Of a stretch of DNA of 64,000 nucleotides, positions 1-9,676 are shown in pieces (position 1 is the stretch's first letter; every line of letters starts with the position of its first letter). This DNA is from JBGTLU01 sp041743935. Its GTDB lineage: Bacteria; Bacteroidota; Bacteroidia; Sphingobacteriales; Sphingobacteriaceae. The notes below the pieces were generated by a model. It did not search any database. It saw nothing but the letters and a program-made list of their open reading frames with translations, and was not told the origin of the DNA. The DNA lies in the NCBI GenBank assembly GCA_041743935.1, contig JBGTLU010000004.1:36929-100928 (forward strand). The letters are read 5' to 3'. A program made the position numbers and the translations under genes.

Positions 1-107
1 TAATTAAAACCGATTACGGAAAACAGTTTGCTAATGCTACGTATAAAAAAGCCAGACCAAACTACCATTACGTGGCTACCCAAACCATGGACGATTTATT
101 AAAATAA
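1..107 (+). CDS. 3' end of an unidentified protein gene (partial)
   Basis: The window opens inside a reading frame whose codons start at position 3 and which ends with TAA at 105-107, leaving 34 codons. The visible C-terminus ends in TQTMDDLLK and is rich in Tyr, Lys and Asn. I do not recognise the family from this tail. The stop shares its last A with the ATG of the following ywbE-like gene (TAATG), so the two are probably translationally coupled in one operon. Confidence 0.6.
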   Translation, partial: IKTDYGKQFANATYKKARPNYHYVATQTMDDLLK

Positions 108-304
108 TGGACGGACGAAACAGAAAAGATATTTATCCGGGCTTGTTGGTTGAAATCATTCAGAAAAAACACCAAGGCAGTGGCGAGCTTACAGAAGGAA
201 TTGTGAAAGCAATTCTCACTTCGGCACCATACCATAATCGGGGAATAAAAGTGAAACTAGAAACTGGAGAAGTAGGCAGAGTTGCTACTATATTGGTGGA
301 TTAA
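107..304 (+). CDS. ywbE: YwbE family protein (DUF2196)
   Basis: This small basic protein of 65 residues matches the YwbE/DUF2196 family over its whole length. It has the family's opening (R-x-D-I-x-P-G), a central Gly-x-L-T-E-G-x-V stretch at about 26-33, and the closing G-I-K-V-x-L-E-x-G-x-V-G-R-V segment at about 46-59. The predicted fold is a small beta-barrel; its biochemical role is not established. The ATG overlaps the stop codon of the upstream gene, which supports this start. The family and length match well; the function remains open. Confidence 0.85.
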   Translation: MDGRNRKDIYPGLLVEIIQKKHQGSGELTEGIVKAILTSAPYHNRGIKVKLETGEVGRVATILVD

Positions 305-310
305 TTTCCA

Positions 311-391
311 TCATTGCGAGCAATAGCGTAGCTACGACGAAGCAGTCCCAAACACTTACATATAGCTTCATCGCTTTTCTCCTCGCAATGA
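311..391. repeat. Interspersed palindromic repeat with inverted ends
   Basis: This intergenic element of about 80 bp has perfect 10-bp inverted ends, TCATTGCGAG at 311-320 and CTCGCAATGA at 382-391. Inside the left end is the tract agcgtagctacgacgaagca. A related element with the same ends, plus CG outside them, lies at 50774-50864. Such hairpin-forming CATTGCGAG...CTCGCAATG elements recur between genes in several bacterial groups and are thought to be small non-autonomous mobile repeats. The rest of the gap to 463 shows no gene. Confidence 0.65.
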
Positions 392-463
392 AGTTCAAGG
401 GCGATGCTTCTAACTTCGGACTTCAAACCTCCGACTTCAAGCCTCTGTCCTCCGAATTTTATT

Positions 464-1681
464 TTACGGTAAGCTGCAAAGAAAATATTTGTGTACTGGT
501 TTAATTAATCTGGTTAAATTATAGTTATCAGATACTTGGGTAATGTCTGTTACCTTACCAGATTTTTCGAGGATTTCTATGTTTTCTTTTTGGTCGTTAT
601 AGGCATTGTTGCTTATCTCACCACTAAAAGCAAAATAATGTAAACTTGATTTATCTACATTAAATTTTATGCATTTTTCATCCTGAATTTTTGCAAGTTC
701 ATTTGCAGAAACCGGTGTATTCCGTATATCTACTTTATATAAATTACGGCTTATTAAACCCGAGCATAAACGAGATAAAATAGTATCCTCATGATTTGCC
801 CACACTTTAATACTGGCCATGATATCATGGTCGTCTAATTTGCTAAAGGCCTCTAAATATTTTCCATCAGCAATAAATATTTCTTTAGTTATGGTTTTGG
901 ATAAAAATAATTGTAATGCTGGGGTTGCAAATAAATCAGCGCCAGATAATGCCAATTCTTTGGCTCGTTTTAATATTTTAATTAATAATTGTTCAGCTGC
1001 AATTACGGTTTTATGATAATATACTTGCCAATACATCAATCGTCGTGCAACAATAAATTTTTCGATGGAATAAATTCCTTTTTCTTCAATTACCAATTTA
1101 TTGTCTACAACATTCAGCATTTTTATAATCCTATCAAAGCTAATCACCCCTTCAGAAACTCCGGTAAAAAAGCTATCGCGGTTTAGATAATCCATCCGAT
1201 CTAAATCTAATTGACCGGAAACTAATTGATGTAAATATTTTTTAGAGTGGATATTAGTATAAATAGCAATTGACAAATTTAATTTGCCTTCCATTTCGGC
1301 ATTTAATTTTTGCATAATTAAGGAAGAAATGTACTCGTGTGAAATTCCTTCTACCAGAGAATGCTCTAAAGCATGCGAAAAAGGACCATGCCCAACATCG
1401 TGCAATAAGATAGCTAAACTTACAGCCACGGCCTCCTCATTACTAATTTCTATATCTTTTAACCGCAGTGTGTCTATGGCTAAATTCATAAGATGCAATG
1501 CTCCTAAAGCATGATGAAAGCGAGTGTGCAATGCACCAGGATATACCAAATGAGTTAATCCGAGTTGTTTTATGTTGCGTAAGCGCTGAAAATACGGATG
1601 AGCGAGCACATCATAAACGGTTTCGTGTTGTATGCTGATGAATCCGTAAACCGGATCATTTATAATTTTTTTCTTGTTCAA
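464..1681 (-). CDS. HD domain-containing metal-dependent phosphohydrolase
   Basis: This is a 405-residue soluble protein of the HD superfamily, resembling the bacterial dGTPase/SAMHD1-like branch. Visible metal ligands are the RFHH segment at about 54-57, the LLHDVGHGPFSH signature at 92-103 and a later Asp in LDRMDYL near 160-164. The family hydrolyses nucleotides or other phosphoesters; the substrate here cannot be told from sequence. The start codon is TTG on the minus strand (CAA at 1679-1681), and no other Met lies before the conserved N-terminal NDPVYGFI stretch, so this start is needed. It is divergent from porX across a 148-bp gap. Confidence 0.88.
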   Translation of the reverse strand: MNKKKIINDPVYGFISIQHETVYDVLAHPYFQRLRNIKQLGLTHLVYPGALHTRFHHALGALHLMNLAIDTLRLKDIEISNEEAVAVSLAILLHDVGHGPFSHALEHSLVEGISHEYISSLIMQKLNAEMEGKLNLSIAIYTNIHSKKYLHQLVSGQLDLDRMDYLNRDSFFTGVSEGVISFDRIIKMLNVVDNKLVIEEKGIYSIEKFIVARRLMYWQVYYHKTVIAAEQLLIKILKRAKELALSGADLFATPALQLFLSKTITKEIFIADGKYLEAFSKLDDHDIMASIKVWANHEDTILSRLCSGLISRNLYKVDIRNTPVSANELAKIQDEKCIKFNVDKSSLHYFAFSGEISNNAYNDQKENIEILEKSGKVTDITQVSDNYNLTRLIKPVHKYFLCSLP

Positions 1682-1829
1682 TCGTATTGTTTAGAAGTAT
1701 ACAAAATTGTGAAAAAATAGTTAGATAATATTTAAACATGGTTTTTATACAAAAAATAAGAATGTAATTTTATCGTGTCTTTCATTCTAAAGGTATCATT
1801 TTTGCGTAAATTTCGTTAATTGTTTAACT

Positions 1830-3380
1830 ATGAGTTCTACCACCAACATACTTTGGGCCGATGATGAAATTGATGTCCTTAAACCACATATTTTATTTTT
1901 ACACGAAAAAGGTTATAACGTAGAAACCTTTACCAATGGCAGTGATGCCTTGGATGCTTTTAGAGCAAAACATTTCGATTTAATTTTTCTGGATGAAAAC
2001 ATGCCAGGACTAACCGGATTAGAAACTTTGGTAGAAATGAAAGCCCTAAAACCCGATATCCCTGTGGTTTTAATTACCAAAAACGAAGAAGAACATTTAA
2101 TGGAAGATGCCATTGGTTCTAAGATTGATGATTATTTGATTAAGCCTGTAAATCCTAAACAAATTCTTCTAACCATCAAAAAAATAATTGATAACAAGCG
2201 CTTAGTTAGTGCCAAAACATCCTCTGCATATCAGCAAGATTTCAGGAATTTAGGCATGACATTAAGTGATAATCTGAATTTTGATGAATGGGCGGAGGTA
2301 TATAAAAAATTAATTTTTTGGGAATTACAACTAGAAAAATTAGAAGACAGCGGCATGCACGAAATACTAACCATGCAAAAAGCCGAGGCGAATAACTTAT
2401 TTGCCAAGTACATAGAGAAAAACTATTTCAAATGGATGACTAACCCAGAATCTGGCCCGGTTATGTCGCAAATGATGATGCAAAAAAAGGTATTTCCCGT
2501 TTTAGATGAAACACCTACTTTTTTAGTGATGATAGATAATTTGCGGTACGACCAATGGAAAATAATACAACCCATTGTATCAGAATATTTTAGAGTACAA
2601 ACCGAGGAAACCTATTATAGCATTTTGCCAACCGCTACCCAATATGCCAGAAATGCTTTTTTTTCTGGCCTGATGCCTGCAGAACTAGAAAGAAGATACC
2701 CCAACCATTGGGTTAGCGAACAAGAAGAAGGGGGTAAAAACATGCAGGAAGATTTTTTCTTGCAAGAACAAATAACCCGTCACCAGCAAAAAATAAAAGC
2801 AACTTATACTAAAGTAAATAATCTGGAAGCCGGCAAACAAATGGTAGATCATTTGCACCGAAACATGCAAGCAAATTTAAATGTGATTGTTTATAATTTT
2901 GTTGACATGCTATCACATGCTCGCACAGAAATGAACATGATTAAAGAACTAGCATCAGACGAAGCCGCTTATCGTTCATTAACCCTTTCTTGGTTTGAGC
3001 ATTCGCCATTACTAGATGCCATAAAGAAATTAGCATCCAAAAAAGTTCGATTAATAATTACCACCGATCATGGAACCATACGAGTAAAAAACCCAGTAAA
3101 AGTAATTGGCGATAGAAACACTAACTCAAATCTGCGATATAAATTTGGCAAAAACCTAAATTACGATGCTAAAGATGTGTTTTTGATGAAAGACCCAAGC
3201 TCTGCTCATCTGCCAAAATTAAACGTAAGCTCTAGCTATATTTTTGCAAAAGGAGATGGTTTCTTTCTCTATCCGAATAATTACGGGCACTATTTGCAAC
3301 ACTTTAATGATACTTTTCAGCATGGAGGCATTTCATTGGAAGAAATCATTATTCCATTTGTAGTTTTGAGCAATAAATAA
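1830..3380 (+). CDS. porX: PorX, type IX secretion response regulator with PglZ domain
   Basis: This 516-residue cytoplasmic protein has an N-terminal receiver domain (about 1-120) and a C-terminal PglZ/alkaline-phosphatase-like domain. The receiver has the acidic pair D11-D12, phosphoacceptor D55 in FLDENMPG and K105 in LIKP. The PglZ half shows metal-site candidates D236 (MIDNLRYDQ), the Thr region SILPTAT at 265-271 and TTDHG at 411-415. In Porphyromonas and Flavobacterium, PorX with the sensor kinase PorY controls type IX secretion, and the PglZ part is a phosphodiesterase acting on oligonucleotides. No PorY gene is in the window. tsaE starts 20 bp downstream, and the order with tsaE and ald is common in Bacteroidota. 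Confidence 0.95.
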   Translation: MSSTTNILWADDEIDVLKPHILFLHEKGYNVETFTNGSDALDAFRAKHFDLIFLDENMPGLTGLETLVEMKALKPDIPVVLITKNEEEHLMEDAIGSKIDDYLIKPVNPKQILLTIKKIIDNKRLVSAKTSSAYQQDFRNLGMTLSDNLNFDEWAEVYKKLIFWELQLEKLEDSGMHEILTMQKAEANNLFAKYIEKNYFKWMTNPESGPVMSQMMMQKKVFPVLDETPTFLVMIDNLRYDQWKIIQPIVSEYFRVQTEETYYSILPTATQYARNAFFSGLMPAELERRYPNHWVSEQEEGGKNMQEDFFLQEQITRHQQKIKATYTKVNNLEAGKQMVDHLHRNMQANLNVIVYNFVDMLSHARTEMNMIKELASDEAAYRSLTLSWFEHSPLLDAIKKLASKKVRLIITTDHGTIRVKNPVKVIGDRNTNSNLRYKFGKNLNYDAKDVFLMKDPSSAHLPKLNVSSSYIFAKGDGFFLYPNNYGHYLQHFNDTFQHGGISLEEIIIPFVVLSNK

Positions 3381-3400
3381 ATTCATTCTTATTTTTGTAG

Positions 3401-3823
3401 ATGCTTCAATTTAATAAGGTTAACCAAAATGAATTACGTTCGGCAGCTAAAAAAATTATTTCGTTTTTGGGCGATGAAAAAGTAGTACTTTTTTATGGCG
3501 AAATGGGTGCAGGTAAAACCACATTCATAAAAGAAATTTGTAAAGAGTTAGGCGTAAGTGAATCGGTTACTAGTCCAACATACTCTATTGTAAATCAATA
3601 TATAGGGGTGGATATAGAAGTTTATCATTTCGATTTTTATCGACTTAAAAATCCATACGAAGCATTAGATATTGGATTAGAAGAATACCTATCCTCTGGC
3701 AATTATTGCTTTATTGAATGGCCCGAAAAAATTGCAAATTTATTACCAGATAATTATGTTGAAATAAACATTTCGATAGAAGATAATAAGCAAAGAAATA
3801 TTACTGCCGTAAAAAGCTATTAA
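3401..3823 (+). CDS. tsaE: TsaE, tRNA threonylcarbamoyladenosine ATPase
   Basis: This 140-residue P-loop ATPase belongs to the TsaE family. TsaE works with TsaB and TsaD to install the t6A37 modification on ANN-decoding tRNAs. Residues 33-40 (GEMGAGKT) form Walker A, followed by the family's TSPTYSIVNQY at 58-68, HFDFYRL at 76-82 and FIEWPEK at 104-110. Length is normal for the family. A TATTTTTG box lies at 3391-3398, only two bases before the ATG, so the gene could also be transcribed separately from porX. Confidence 0.95.
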   Translation: MLQFNKVNQNELRSAAKKIISFLGDEKVVLFYGEMGAGKTTFIKEICKELGVSESVTSPTYSIVNQYIGVDIEVYHFDFYRLKNPYEALDIGLEEYLSSGNYCFIEWPEKIANLLPDNYVEINISIEDNKQRNITAVKSY

Positions 3824-3876
3824 AAATCAAGGTGTATAATTTGTAACTTGCATACATTATTTAAAAATCCCTGTTA

Positions 3877-5091
3877 ATGAAGACTGGTTTTTCTGAAGTT
3901 GCAAAACAAGCATTACTACAACCCCAAGAATCCATGTTGGCGGTTGGCTATAAAAAGCAAGAGTTATTAATTGGTATACCAAAAGAATCTTCTTTCCAAG
4001 AAAATAGAGTTTCATTAACTCCACTATCTGTTGGCCTTTTGGTTGCCAATGGACATGATGTAGTGATTGAAAGCGGAGCCGGAAAAGCAGCAAATTTCGA
4101 AGACAAATCTTATAGCGACGAAGGCGCAAAGATTGTTTACAGCCCCAAAGAAGTATGGGATGCCAATATCATCATGAAAGTTGCACCCCCCACCTTAGAG
4201 GAAGTGAACATGATGAAAGCCGGACAAACATTAATTTCAGCATTACAACACAGCAACCTAACTGCAGATTATTTGAAATTAATGATGGATAAAAAAATTA
4301 CCGCCATTGCGTATGAATATCTGCGCGATGAAGGCAATACATTAATTGTAGTTAGATCTATGAGCGAGATAGTTGGTGCAACATCCATACTAATTGCAGC
4401 CGAATATTTGAGTACAGTAAACAATGGAAAAGGGTTGCTTTTGGGCGGAATATCCGGAATACCTCCAACCGAAGTAGTAATAATTGGGGCAGGTACCGTT
4501 GGAGAATTTGCTGCGAGAACAGCCATTGGATTAGGAGCTGAAGTTCAAGTTTTTGACAACTCTTTATACCGTTTACGTCGTTTACAAAATAACATAGGCA
4601 CCAGAATTTTCACTTCGGTAATAGTTCCCGAGGTTCTTAAAAAAGCACTTCGAAAATGCGATGTAGCCATTGGTGCCACCCGTGCCGAAAATGGCAGATC
4701 GCCAATGCTTATTAATGAAGAAATGGTGACCAATATGAAATCAGGTGCGGTTATTATAGACGTAAGCATTGATCAAGGTGGATGTTTTGAAACATCACGC
4801 ATTACCAATCATACCAAACCAGTGTTTATGAAGCACGATATAATCCATTACTGTGTACCAAATATTGCATCGCGTGTAGCAAGAACAGCAACTTATGCTT
4901 TAACTAATATTTTTACCCCAATAATATTAAGTATTGGCGAATTTGGGGGAGTAAAAAATATGCTTTGGCAAGAATCTGGTGTTCGGCATGGTGTTTATTT
5001 GTATAATGGATATTTAACTAATAAACATCTTTCCGATAGATATAAAATTCCTTTTAAAGATTTAGACTTACTGGTAGCAGCACAGGGTTAG
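3877..5091 (+). CDS. ald: Alanine dehydrogenase / NAD(P) transhydrogenase alpha-like protein
   Basis: This 404-residue protein has the AlaDh/PNT N-terminal domain (about 30-165) and an NAD-binding Rossmann domain with GAGTVGEFA at 204-212. KVAPP at about 101-105 supplies the usual catalytic Lys, H125 is the candidate His, and the IDVSIDQGGCFETS stretch supplies the conserved Asp. Alanine dehydrogenase interconverts L-alanine and pyruvate plus ammonia using NAD. A 25-30 residue N-terminal extension precedes the conserved IGIPKE start, as is common in the Bacteroidota version. Its last four bases overlap the convergent phosphatase gene. Confidence 0.9.
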   Translation: MKTGFSEVAKQALLQPQESMLAVGYKKQELLIGIPKESSFQENRVSLTPLSVGLLVANGHDVVIESGAGKAANFEDKSYSDEGAKIVYSPKEVWDANIIMKVAPPTLEEVNMMKAGQTLISALQHSNLTADYLKLMMDKKITAIAYEYLRDEGNTLIVVRSMSEIVGATSILIAAEYLSTVNNGKGLLLGGISGIPPTEVVIIGAGTVGEFAARTAIGLGAEVQVFDNSLYRLRRLQNNIGTRIFTSVIVPEVLKKALRKCDVAIGATRAENGRSPMLINEEMVTNMKSGAVIIDVSIDQGGCFETSRITNHTKPVFMKHDIIHYCVPNIASRVARTATYALTNIFTPIILSIGEFGGVKNMLWQESGVRHGVYLYNGYLTNKHLSDRYKIPFKDLDLLVAAQG

Positions 5092-5618
5092 TTAGCAGTT
5101 GTTTTTACACCGTAATGATTTATAACAACACTTGATTTGCCATCTTTTTCTATTTTTATTTCAAAAATATAACTGTAATCAGCATCTGTAAGTTTCGGAA
5201 TATCTGGCTTAGCCCCCAACGCTTCACATATCTCTAACACTGTATTAGAATGCCCAACAATTAATATCTTTTTCCCAAGATGAAATTGCCCAATGGTATT
5301 TTTTAATCCTTTAAAATCATGCGCATCGTAATAACTAATCGGTAGTTTTCTGCCTGCCAAAACCGGAGCAACAGTTTGTGTGTTGCGTTTAAATGTTGTT
5401 GAAAGTACAACATCTATTTTTTCTTTCTGTAAATAGTTTAATAAATCAAAAGCACGTTTTTTCCCAGCTTCAGATAAATTAGGGTCTTTATCGTTTTGGT
5501 CATTAATTTCTTTTTCGGCATGTCTAACTACATAGATTGTTGTAGTTTGTGCAAAGCTCCATTGCGTGGCTATCATTAAAATGGATAGTACTATCGTAAC
5601 AATAAAAAGAGATTTCAT
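5088..5618 (-). CDS. Exported histidine phosphatase family protein
   Basis: This protein of about 176 residues belongs to the phosphoglycerate mutase-like histidine phosphatase superfamily (SixA/PGM-like branch). An N-terminal hydrophobic segment ending in FAQ looks like a signal peptide, so it is probably periplasmic or envelope-associated. The catalytic RHAEKE follows directly, and a later IVGHSNT supplies the second His. I chose the ATG giving MKSLFIV; an ATG 18 bp upstream (5636) is also in frame. The substrate is unknown. It converges on ald with a 4-bp overlap. Confidence 0.85.
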   Translation of the reverse strand: MKSLFIVTIVLSILMIATQWSFAQTTTIYVVRHAEKEINDQNDKDPNLSEAGKKRAFDLLNYLQKEKIDVVLSTTFKRNTQTVAPVLAGRKLPISYYDAHDFKGLKNTIGQFHLGKKILIVGHSNTVLEICEALGAKPDIPKLTDADYSYIFEIKIEKDGKSSVVINHYGVKTTAN

Positions 5619-5737
5619 CAACGTAATATTTATCATGTAAAGGTAAATAAATACGTTTAGTTACTATATTAGTAAGTGAATTTTAATTCATAAATAAGGG
5701 ATAACACAATTTCCGAGTTGGTTGGTTTTGTACATAC

Positions 5738-6979
5738 ATGAGAAGATATCTGCACTTGTTTTTATTTTTTTTTGCATTAGTTAGTATCACCATAACTAGT
5801 GTAAAACCTGCAGTAGCCTATCCTTTCTTTTTTGATGGAAAACGTAAGCAAATGTTGCTTCCGTTTAAATTTGAGCGAAACCTAATAATAATCCCTCTTT
5901 TCATAAACGGTAAAGGGCCATTTAATTTTATTTTGGATACTGGGGTAACTATTTTTATTATCACCGACCCAAATCTTTCCGATTCCATAGGACTAAGTTC
6001 AGGCAGAACCATAGAAATTACTGGCCTTGGCGAAGGCGATGAGTTGGAAGCAAAAGTGGTAACCGGTTTAGAAATAAAAATTGGCAATACAACTGCCCGC
6101 AACATGGCAGGTGCGCAACTTTCTCGCGATGCATTTTTGCTCTCTAGTTATGTTGGTACTCCTATTACGGGATTAATTGGGTACGATTTTTTTAATAGCT
6201 TTAATATTAGAATAAATTATACCGCACAAATAATTACCGTATCAAAATCAGAGGATTATAAACCAAGAAAAGGGTTTAAAGCCATTCCAATTTCTATAGA
6301 AAATCAGAAACCTTACATCCGGGTAGAAACCAAACTTAATGATAGTACAACCATACTCTCTAAATTAGTTATAGATACTGGTGCAGGTCATCCAATTTCT
6401 TTAGAGACAGACTCAGACCCTAGAATTACAATACCTGATACTACATTAAATGCACGATTAGGCATGGGTTTAAGCGGACCAATAAATGGCTATATTGGCA
6501 GAATTCAAAAATTAAAATTGAATGATATTGAGATAAATAATATCATTACTTCCTTCCCAAATTATGAATCAGTTGGAGAAAAAGTAATTCTAACCCCTCG
6601 AAATGGGAATCTTGGAAACGATTTATTAAAAAGATTTACCGTGATTTTTGATTACCCAAGAAAAGTAATCTATATAAAACCAAACGAAAAATTTAAAGAA
6701 CCCTTCGAACATGATATGACCGGTATTGAATTAATTACTGCAGGGGATAACTTAAACAGATATTTAATTTCTAATGTAGAACCCGGTTCACCTGCTCATG
6801 ATATTGGCTTACAGAAGGATGATGAAATTATGTCCATCAACTTTAAACCAGCTAAAGATATGCTCATTGGCGAGATAGATAATTTGTTTAGATCCAGAAA
6901 CGGAAGAAATATTTTGATTGAAGTTTTTAGAGACGGGTCTAGTCAATTTATAGTATTAACACTCCGCCGTAGAGTTTAA
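5738..6979 (+). CDS. Retropepsin-like aspartyl protease with PDZ domain
   Basis: This 413-residue exported protein has a signal peptide of about 27 residues ending near AVAYP. Two Asp-Thr-Gly motifs are present, D67-T68-G69 and D213-T214-G215. This is the double retropepsin-like layout seen in many Bacteroidota secreted proteases. A PDZ domain (about 327-410, core EPGSPAHDIGLQKDDEI) follows. The first motif reads DTGVT rather than the usual DTGAS. The PDZ suggests peptide or C-terminal recognition of envelope proteins; no substrate can be inferred. Gaps on both sides are about 100 bp. Confidence 0.88.
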   Translation: MRRYLHLFLFFFALVSITITSVKPAVAYPFFFDGKRKQMLLPFKFERNLIIIPLFINGKGPFNFILDTGVTIFIITDPNLSDSIGLSSGRTIEITGLGEGDELEAKVVTGLEIKIGNTTARNMAGAQLSRDAFLLSSYVGTPITGLIGYDFFNSFNIRINYTAQIITVSKSEDYKPRKGFKAIPISIENQKPYIRVETKLNDSTTILSKLVIDTGAGHPISLETDSDPRITIPDTTLNARLGMGLSGPINGYIGRIQKLKLNDIEINNIITSFPNYESVGEKVILTPRNGNLGNDLLKRFTVIFDYPRKVIYIKPNEKFKEPFEHDMTGIELITAGDNLNRYLISNVEPGSPAHDIGLQKDDEIMSINFKPAKDMLIGEIDNLFRSRNGRNILIEVFRDGSSQFIVLTLRRRV

Positions 6980-7028
6980 CCCTGTGTAACAACTGTGTTG
7001 TATTGAGTTACACATCGCCTTTCAGATT

Positions 7029-7036
7029 TATATTTG
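7029..7036 (+). promoter_or_regulatory. Bacteroidota -7 box upstream of the metalloprotease
   Basis: TATATTTG matches the TAnnTTTG consensus and sits 46 bp before the ATG at 7083. A TTG at 7003-7005 gives a 23-nt spacer, slightly longer than the usual 19-21, so the -33 assignment is weak. Confidence 0.45.
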
Positions 7037-7082
7037 CTTTTTCAACTCGTCTAAAAATCATTATTAAACTAAATTCACACAA

Positions 7083-9599
7083 ATGAAACGATTATTACGC
7101 TTGCCAAGTTTCTTGATGGCAACAGCCTTGGTATTTGCAATTGTACCAGCCGATGCTTTTGGTCAACGCAGAAACCAGCAACCCGTTGTACAGCCACAAC
7201 AACCGGTAGTACAACAACCTCGCCCTGCAGCCCCTGCAAGTGGCATTAAGCCTTACAGCGAAATTATACCACCTCGAGCAGTAACCGATAAAGGCTTATT
7301 TGATGTTCATAAAGTAGATGCCCGTTATTTCTATGAAATCCCGGATAGTTTATTCGGCAAAGAAATGTTAATGGTAACTCGCATCTCTAAAACTGCAACA
7401 GACATTGGCTATGGTGGTGAACAAATTAATAACCAAGTTTTGCGTTGGGAGAAAAAAGATAATAAAGTTTTATTACGTGTTGTTTCTTACAACAACATCT
7501 CTAGCGGCGATTCTATAATGCTACAATCCGTTCTGAATTCAAACTTAGAACCAATTATGGCTGCATTTGATGTTAAATCATTGTCTAAAGACGGTAACGG
7601 AGTAGTTATAGACGTTACAGATTTATTTTCTAAAGATGTTCAAGCGCTATCTATGCCTGCAGGCATGCGGACAAATTTTAGAGTTACAACTTTAGATGAT
7701 TCTAGATCTTACGTCGAACACATCAAGAGTTTTCCAATGAACATTGAAGCTCGTAAAGTATTAACTTATCGTGCAGCTGGTGCTCCTTCTAATTCTTCAG
7801 TTGGTTCCATTACATTAGAGATAAACAACTCTATGTTATTATTACCTGCCGAACCAATGATGCCACGTTTGGCTGATAATCGTGTTGGTTATTTTAGTCA
7901 AGCACAAGTAGATTTTGGTTTAGATGAGCAAAAAGCGGTAACCACGCGTTACATCCGTAGATGGAGATTAGAACCAAAACCAGAGGATATGGATAAATAT
8001 CTTCGTGGTGAATTGGTGGAACCAAAAAAGCAAATTGTTTATTACATAGATCCTGCAACTCCCGAAAAATGGAGACCATATTTAAAGCAAGGAGTAGATG
8101 ATTGGCAAGTAGCTTTTGAAGCTGCAGGTTTCAAAAATGCCATCGTTGCAAAAGATCCCCCAACTTTTGAAGAAGATCCGGAATTTAGCCCTGAAGATGC
8201 TCGTTATTCTGTAATCCGTTATTTTGCTTCCGACATCCAAAATGCATATGGTCCACACGTTGCTGACCCGCGCACAGGAGAAATTTTAGAAAGCGATATT
8301 GGTTGGTACCACAACGTGATGAACTTATTACGTAACTGGTATTTTATCCAAACTGCAGCATTTAATCCAGAAGCTCAAGGTGTGAAGTTTAAAGACGAAG
8401 TGATGGGTCGTTTAATCCGATTTGTATCTGCTCACGAAGTTGGTCATACCATAGGCTTGCCTCATAACATGGGTTCAAGCAATGCTTATCCAGTAGATTC
8501 TTTACGTTCCAAAAACTTTACTCAAAAATTTAATACTGCCCCTTCCATAATGGATTATGCTCGTTTCAACTACGTGGCACAACCAGGAGATGAGGGAGTA
8601 GCCCTTATGCCAGATATTGGTCCTTATGACAAATGGTCTGTAGAATGGGGATACCGTTACATCCCAAATGTAAAAGTACCACAAGATGAGTCGGCTATGC
8701 TAAACCAATGGGTTTTAGATAAAAAAGGAGACAAAATATATCGTTTTGGACGCCAAACCGGCAATCCAATTGATCCGCGCTCACAAACCGAAGACTTAGG
8801 GGATGATGCCGTAAAAGCAAGTATGTATGGTATTGCAAACCTTAAACGTTTGATTCCTAATTTAGAAAAATGGAGTTATGGTGCCGGAAAAGATTATTCT
8901 GATTTGCAAGAACTTTATTTGCAAGTAATTGGACAGTACAACCGTTACATGGGACATGTTCGTAGCAACATTGGGGGTATTTACGAAACCTACAAATCCA
9001 TGGACCAAGCAGGTGCAGTATATGAGCATACGCCTAAAAACATCCAACAAGGTGCAATGAAGTTCTTAAATGAACAAGCATTTACAACTCCTATGTGGTT
9101 GATAGATAATAAGTCATTAGCAAAATTTGAGGATGCCGGTCATATTGATCGCATGCGTGCTATACAAGCAGGAGTTTTAAATGGTATTTTAGATTTTGGC
9201 CGATTAGCCCGTGTTATAGAAGCTGAATCTGTATTAGGTACTGCAAATGCTTATACCATTAATCAATTATTTACGGATATCCGTGGCGGAATCTGGACAG
9301 AACTAAACTCTGGCCGTGCAATGGATGTATACCGTCGTAATTTGCAACGTGCCCACATCGATAGATTATCTTTCTTGATGACTAATGATGCGCCTGTTGT
9401 ACCTGCAGCTGCTAGAAGTTTTGTAGGAGCAACACCTGTAAATGCAAGTCAGTCTGATATTCGTCCTATGGTTCGTCAAGAGTTAAGAACTTTGCAAACT
9501 TCTATCCGTGCTAACTTGCCTAAATTTAGCGGATTAAATCGTGCACATTTAGAAGATGCATTAGCTAGAATTGATGCAATATTAAATCCAAAGAGTTAA
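7083..9599 (+). CDS. Secreted zinc-dependent metalloprotease (DUF5117/DUF4953 type)
   Basis: This 838-residue protein starts with a signal peptide and a Gln/Pro-rich linker (about 25-55, QQPVVQ-like repeats). It then has the DUF5118/DUF5117 regions and a metzincin-like catalytic core with HEVGHTIGLPHN around residue 450, a HExxHxxxxxH zinc site. A conserved SIMDYARFN segment follows. The family is widespread in Bacteroidota and annotated as zinc-dependent metalloproteases; substrates are mostly unknown. No T9SS C-terminal domain is evident. A strong bidirectional hairpin follows at 9629-9654. Confidence 0.92.
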   Translation: MKRLLRLPSFLMATALVFAIVPADAFGQRRNQQPVVQPQQPVVQQPRPAAPASGIKPYSEIIPPRAVTDKGLFDVHKVDARYFYEIPDSLFGKEMLMVTRISKTATDIGYGGEQINNQVLRWEKKDNKVLLRVVSYNNISSGDSIMLQSVLNSNLEPIMAAFDVKSLSKDGNGVVIDVTDLFSKDVQALSMPAGMRTNFRVTTLDDSRSYVEHIKSFPMNIEARKVLTYRAAGAPSNSSVGSITLEINNSMLLLPAEPMMPRLADNRVGYFSQAQVDFGLDEQKAVTTRYIRRWRLEPKPEDMDKYLRGELVEPKKQIVYYIDPATPEKWRPYLKQGVDDWQVAFEAAGFKNAIVAKDPPTFEEDPEFSPEDARYSVIRYFASDIQNAYGPHVADPRTGEILESDIGWYHNVMNLLRNWYFIQTAAFNPEAQGVKFKDEVMGRLIRFVSAHEVGHTIGLPHNMGSSNAYPVDSLRSKNFTQKFNTAPSIMDYARFNYVAQPGDEGVALMPDIGPYDKWSVEWGYRYIPNVKVPQDESAMLNQWVLDKKGDKIYRFGRQTGNPIDPRSQTEDLGDDAVKASMYGIANLKRLIPNLEKWSYGAGKDYSDLQELYLQVIGQYNRYMGHVRSNIGGIYETYKSMDQAGAVYEHTPKNIQQGAMKFLNEQAFTTPMWLIDNKSLAKFEDAGHIDRMRAIQAGVLNGILDFGRLARVIEAESVLGTANAYTINQLFTDIRGGIWTELNSGRAMDVYRRNLQRAHIDRLSFLMTNDAPVVPAAARSFVGATPVNASQSDIRPMVRQELRTLQTSIRANLPKFSGLNRAHLEDALARIDAILNPKS

Positions 9600-9628
9600 C
9601 ATTCTATTTAAATAATTTTATAAAAAAA

Positions 9629-9654
9629 GCCCCCCGACAAATTTGTCGGAGGGC
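9629..9654. terminator. Bidirectional intrinsic terminator
   Basis: A GC-rich stem (GCCC, CCGACA paired with TGTCGG, GGGC) carries A7 on its left and T6 on its right. It lies between the convergent ends of the metalloprotease gene and the beta-barrel gene, and can serve both. Its CCGACA/TGTCGG core recurs in the hairpins at 29843-29890 and 39524-39545. Confidence 0.9.
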
Positions 9655-9676
9655 TTTTTTGCAAAAGTTAGGTTGG

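Noticed and set aside
464..1681. HD phosphohydrolase as a CBASS/dGTPase-type defence gene
   Set aside because: It stands alone beside porX with no nucleotidyltransferase or effector gene; it looks like a housekeeping HD protein.
1830..3380. PglZ domain as part of a BREX or Pgl phage-defence system
   Set aside because: The N-terminal receiver domain and neighbouring tsaE/ald identify PorX; no BREX genes (brxC, pglX, brxL) are nearby.
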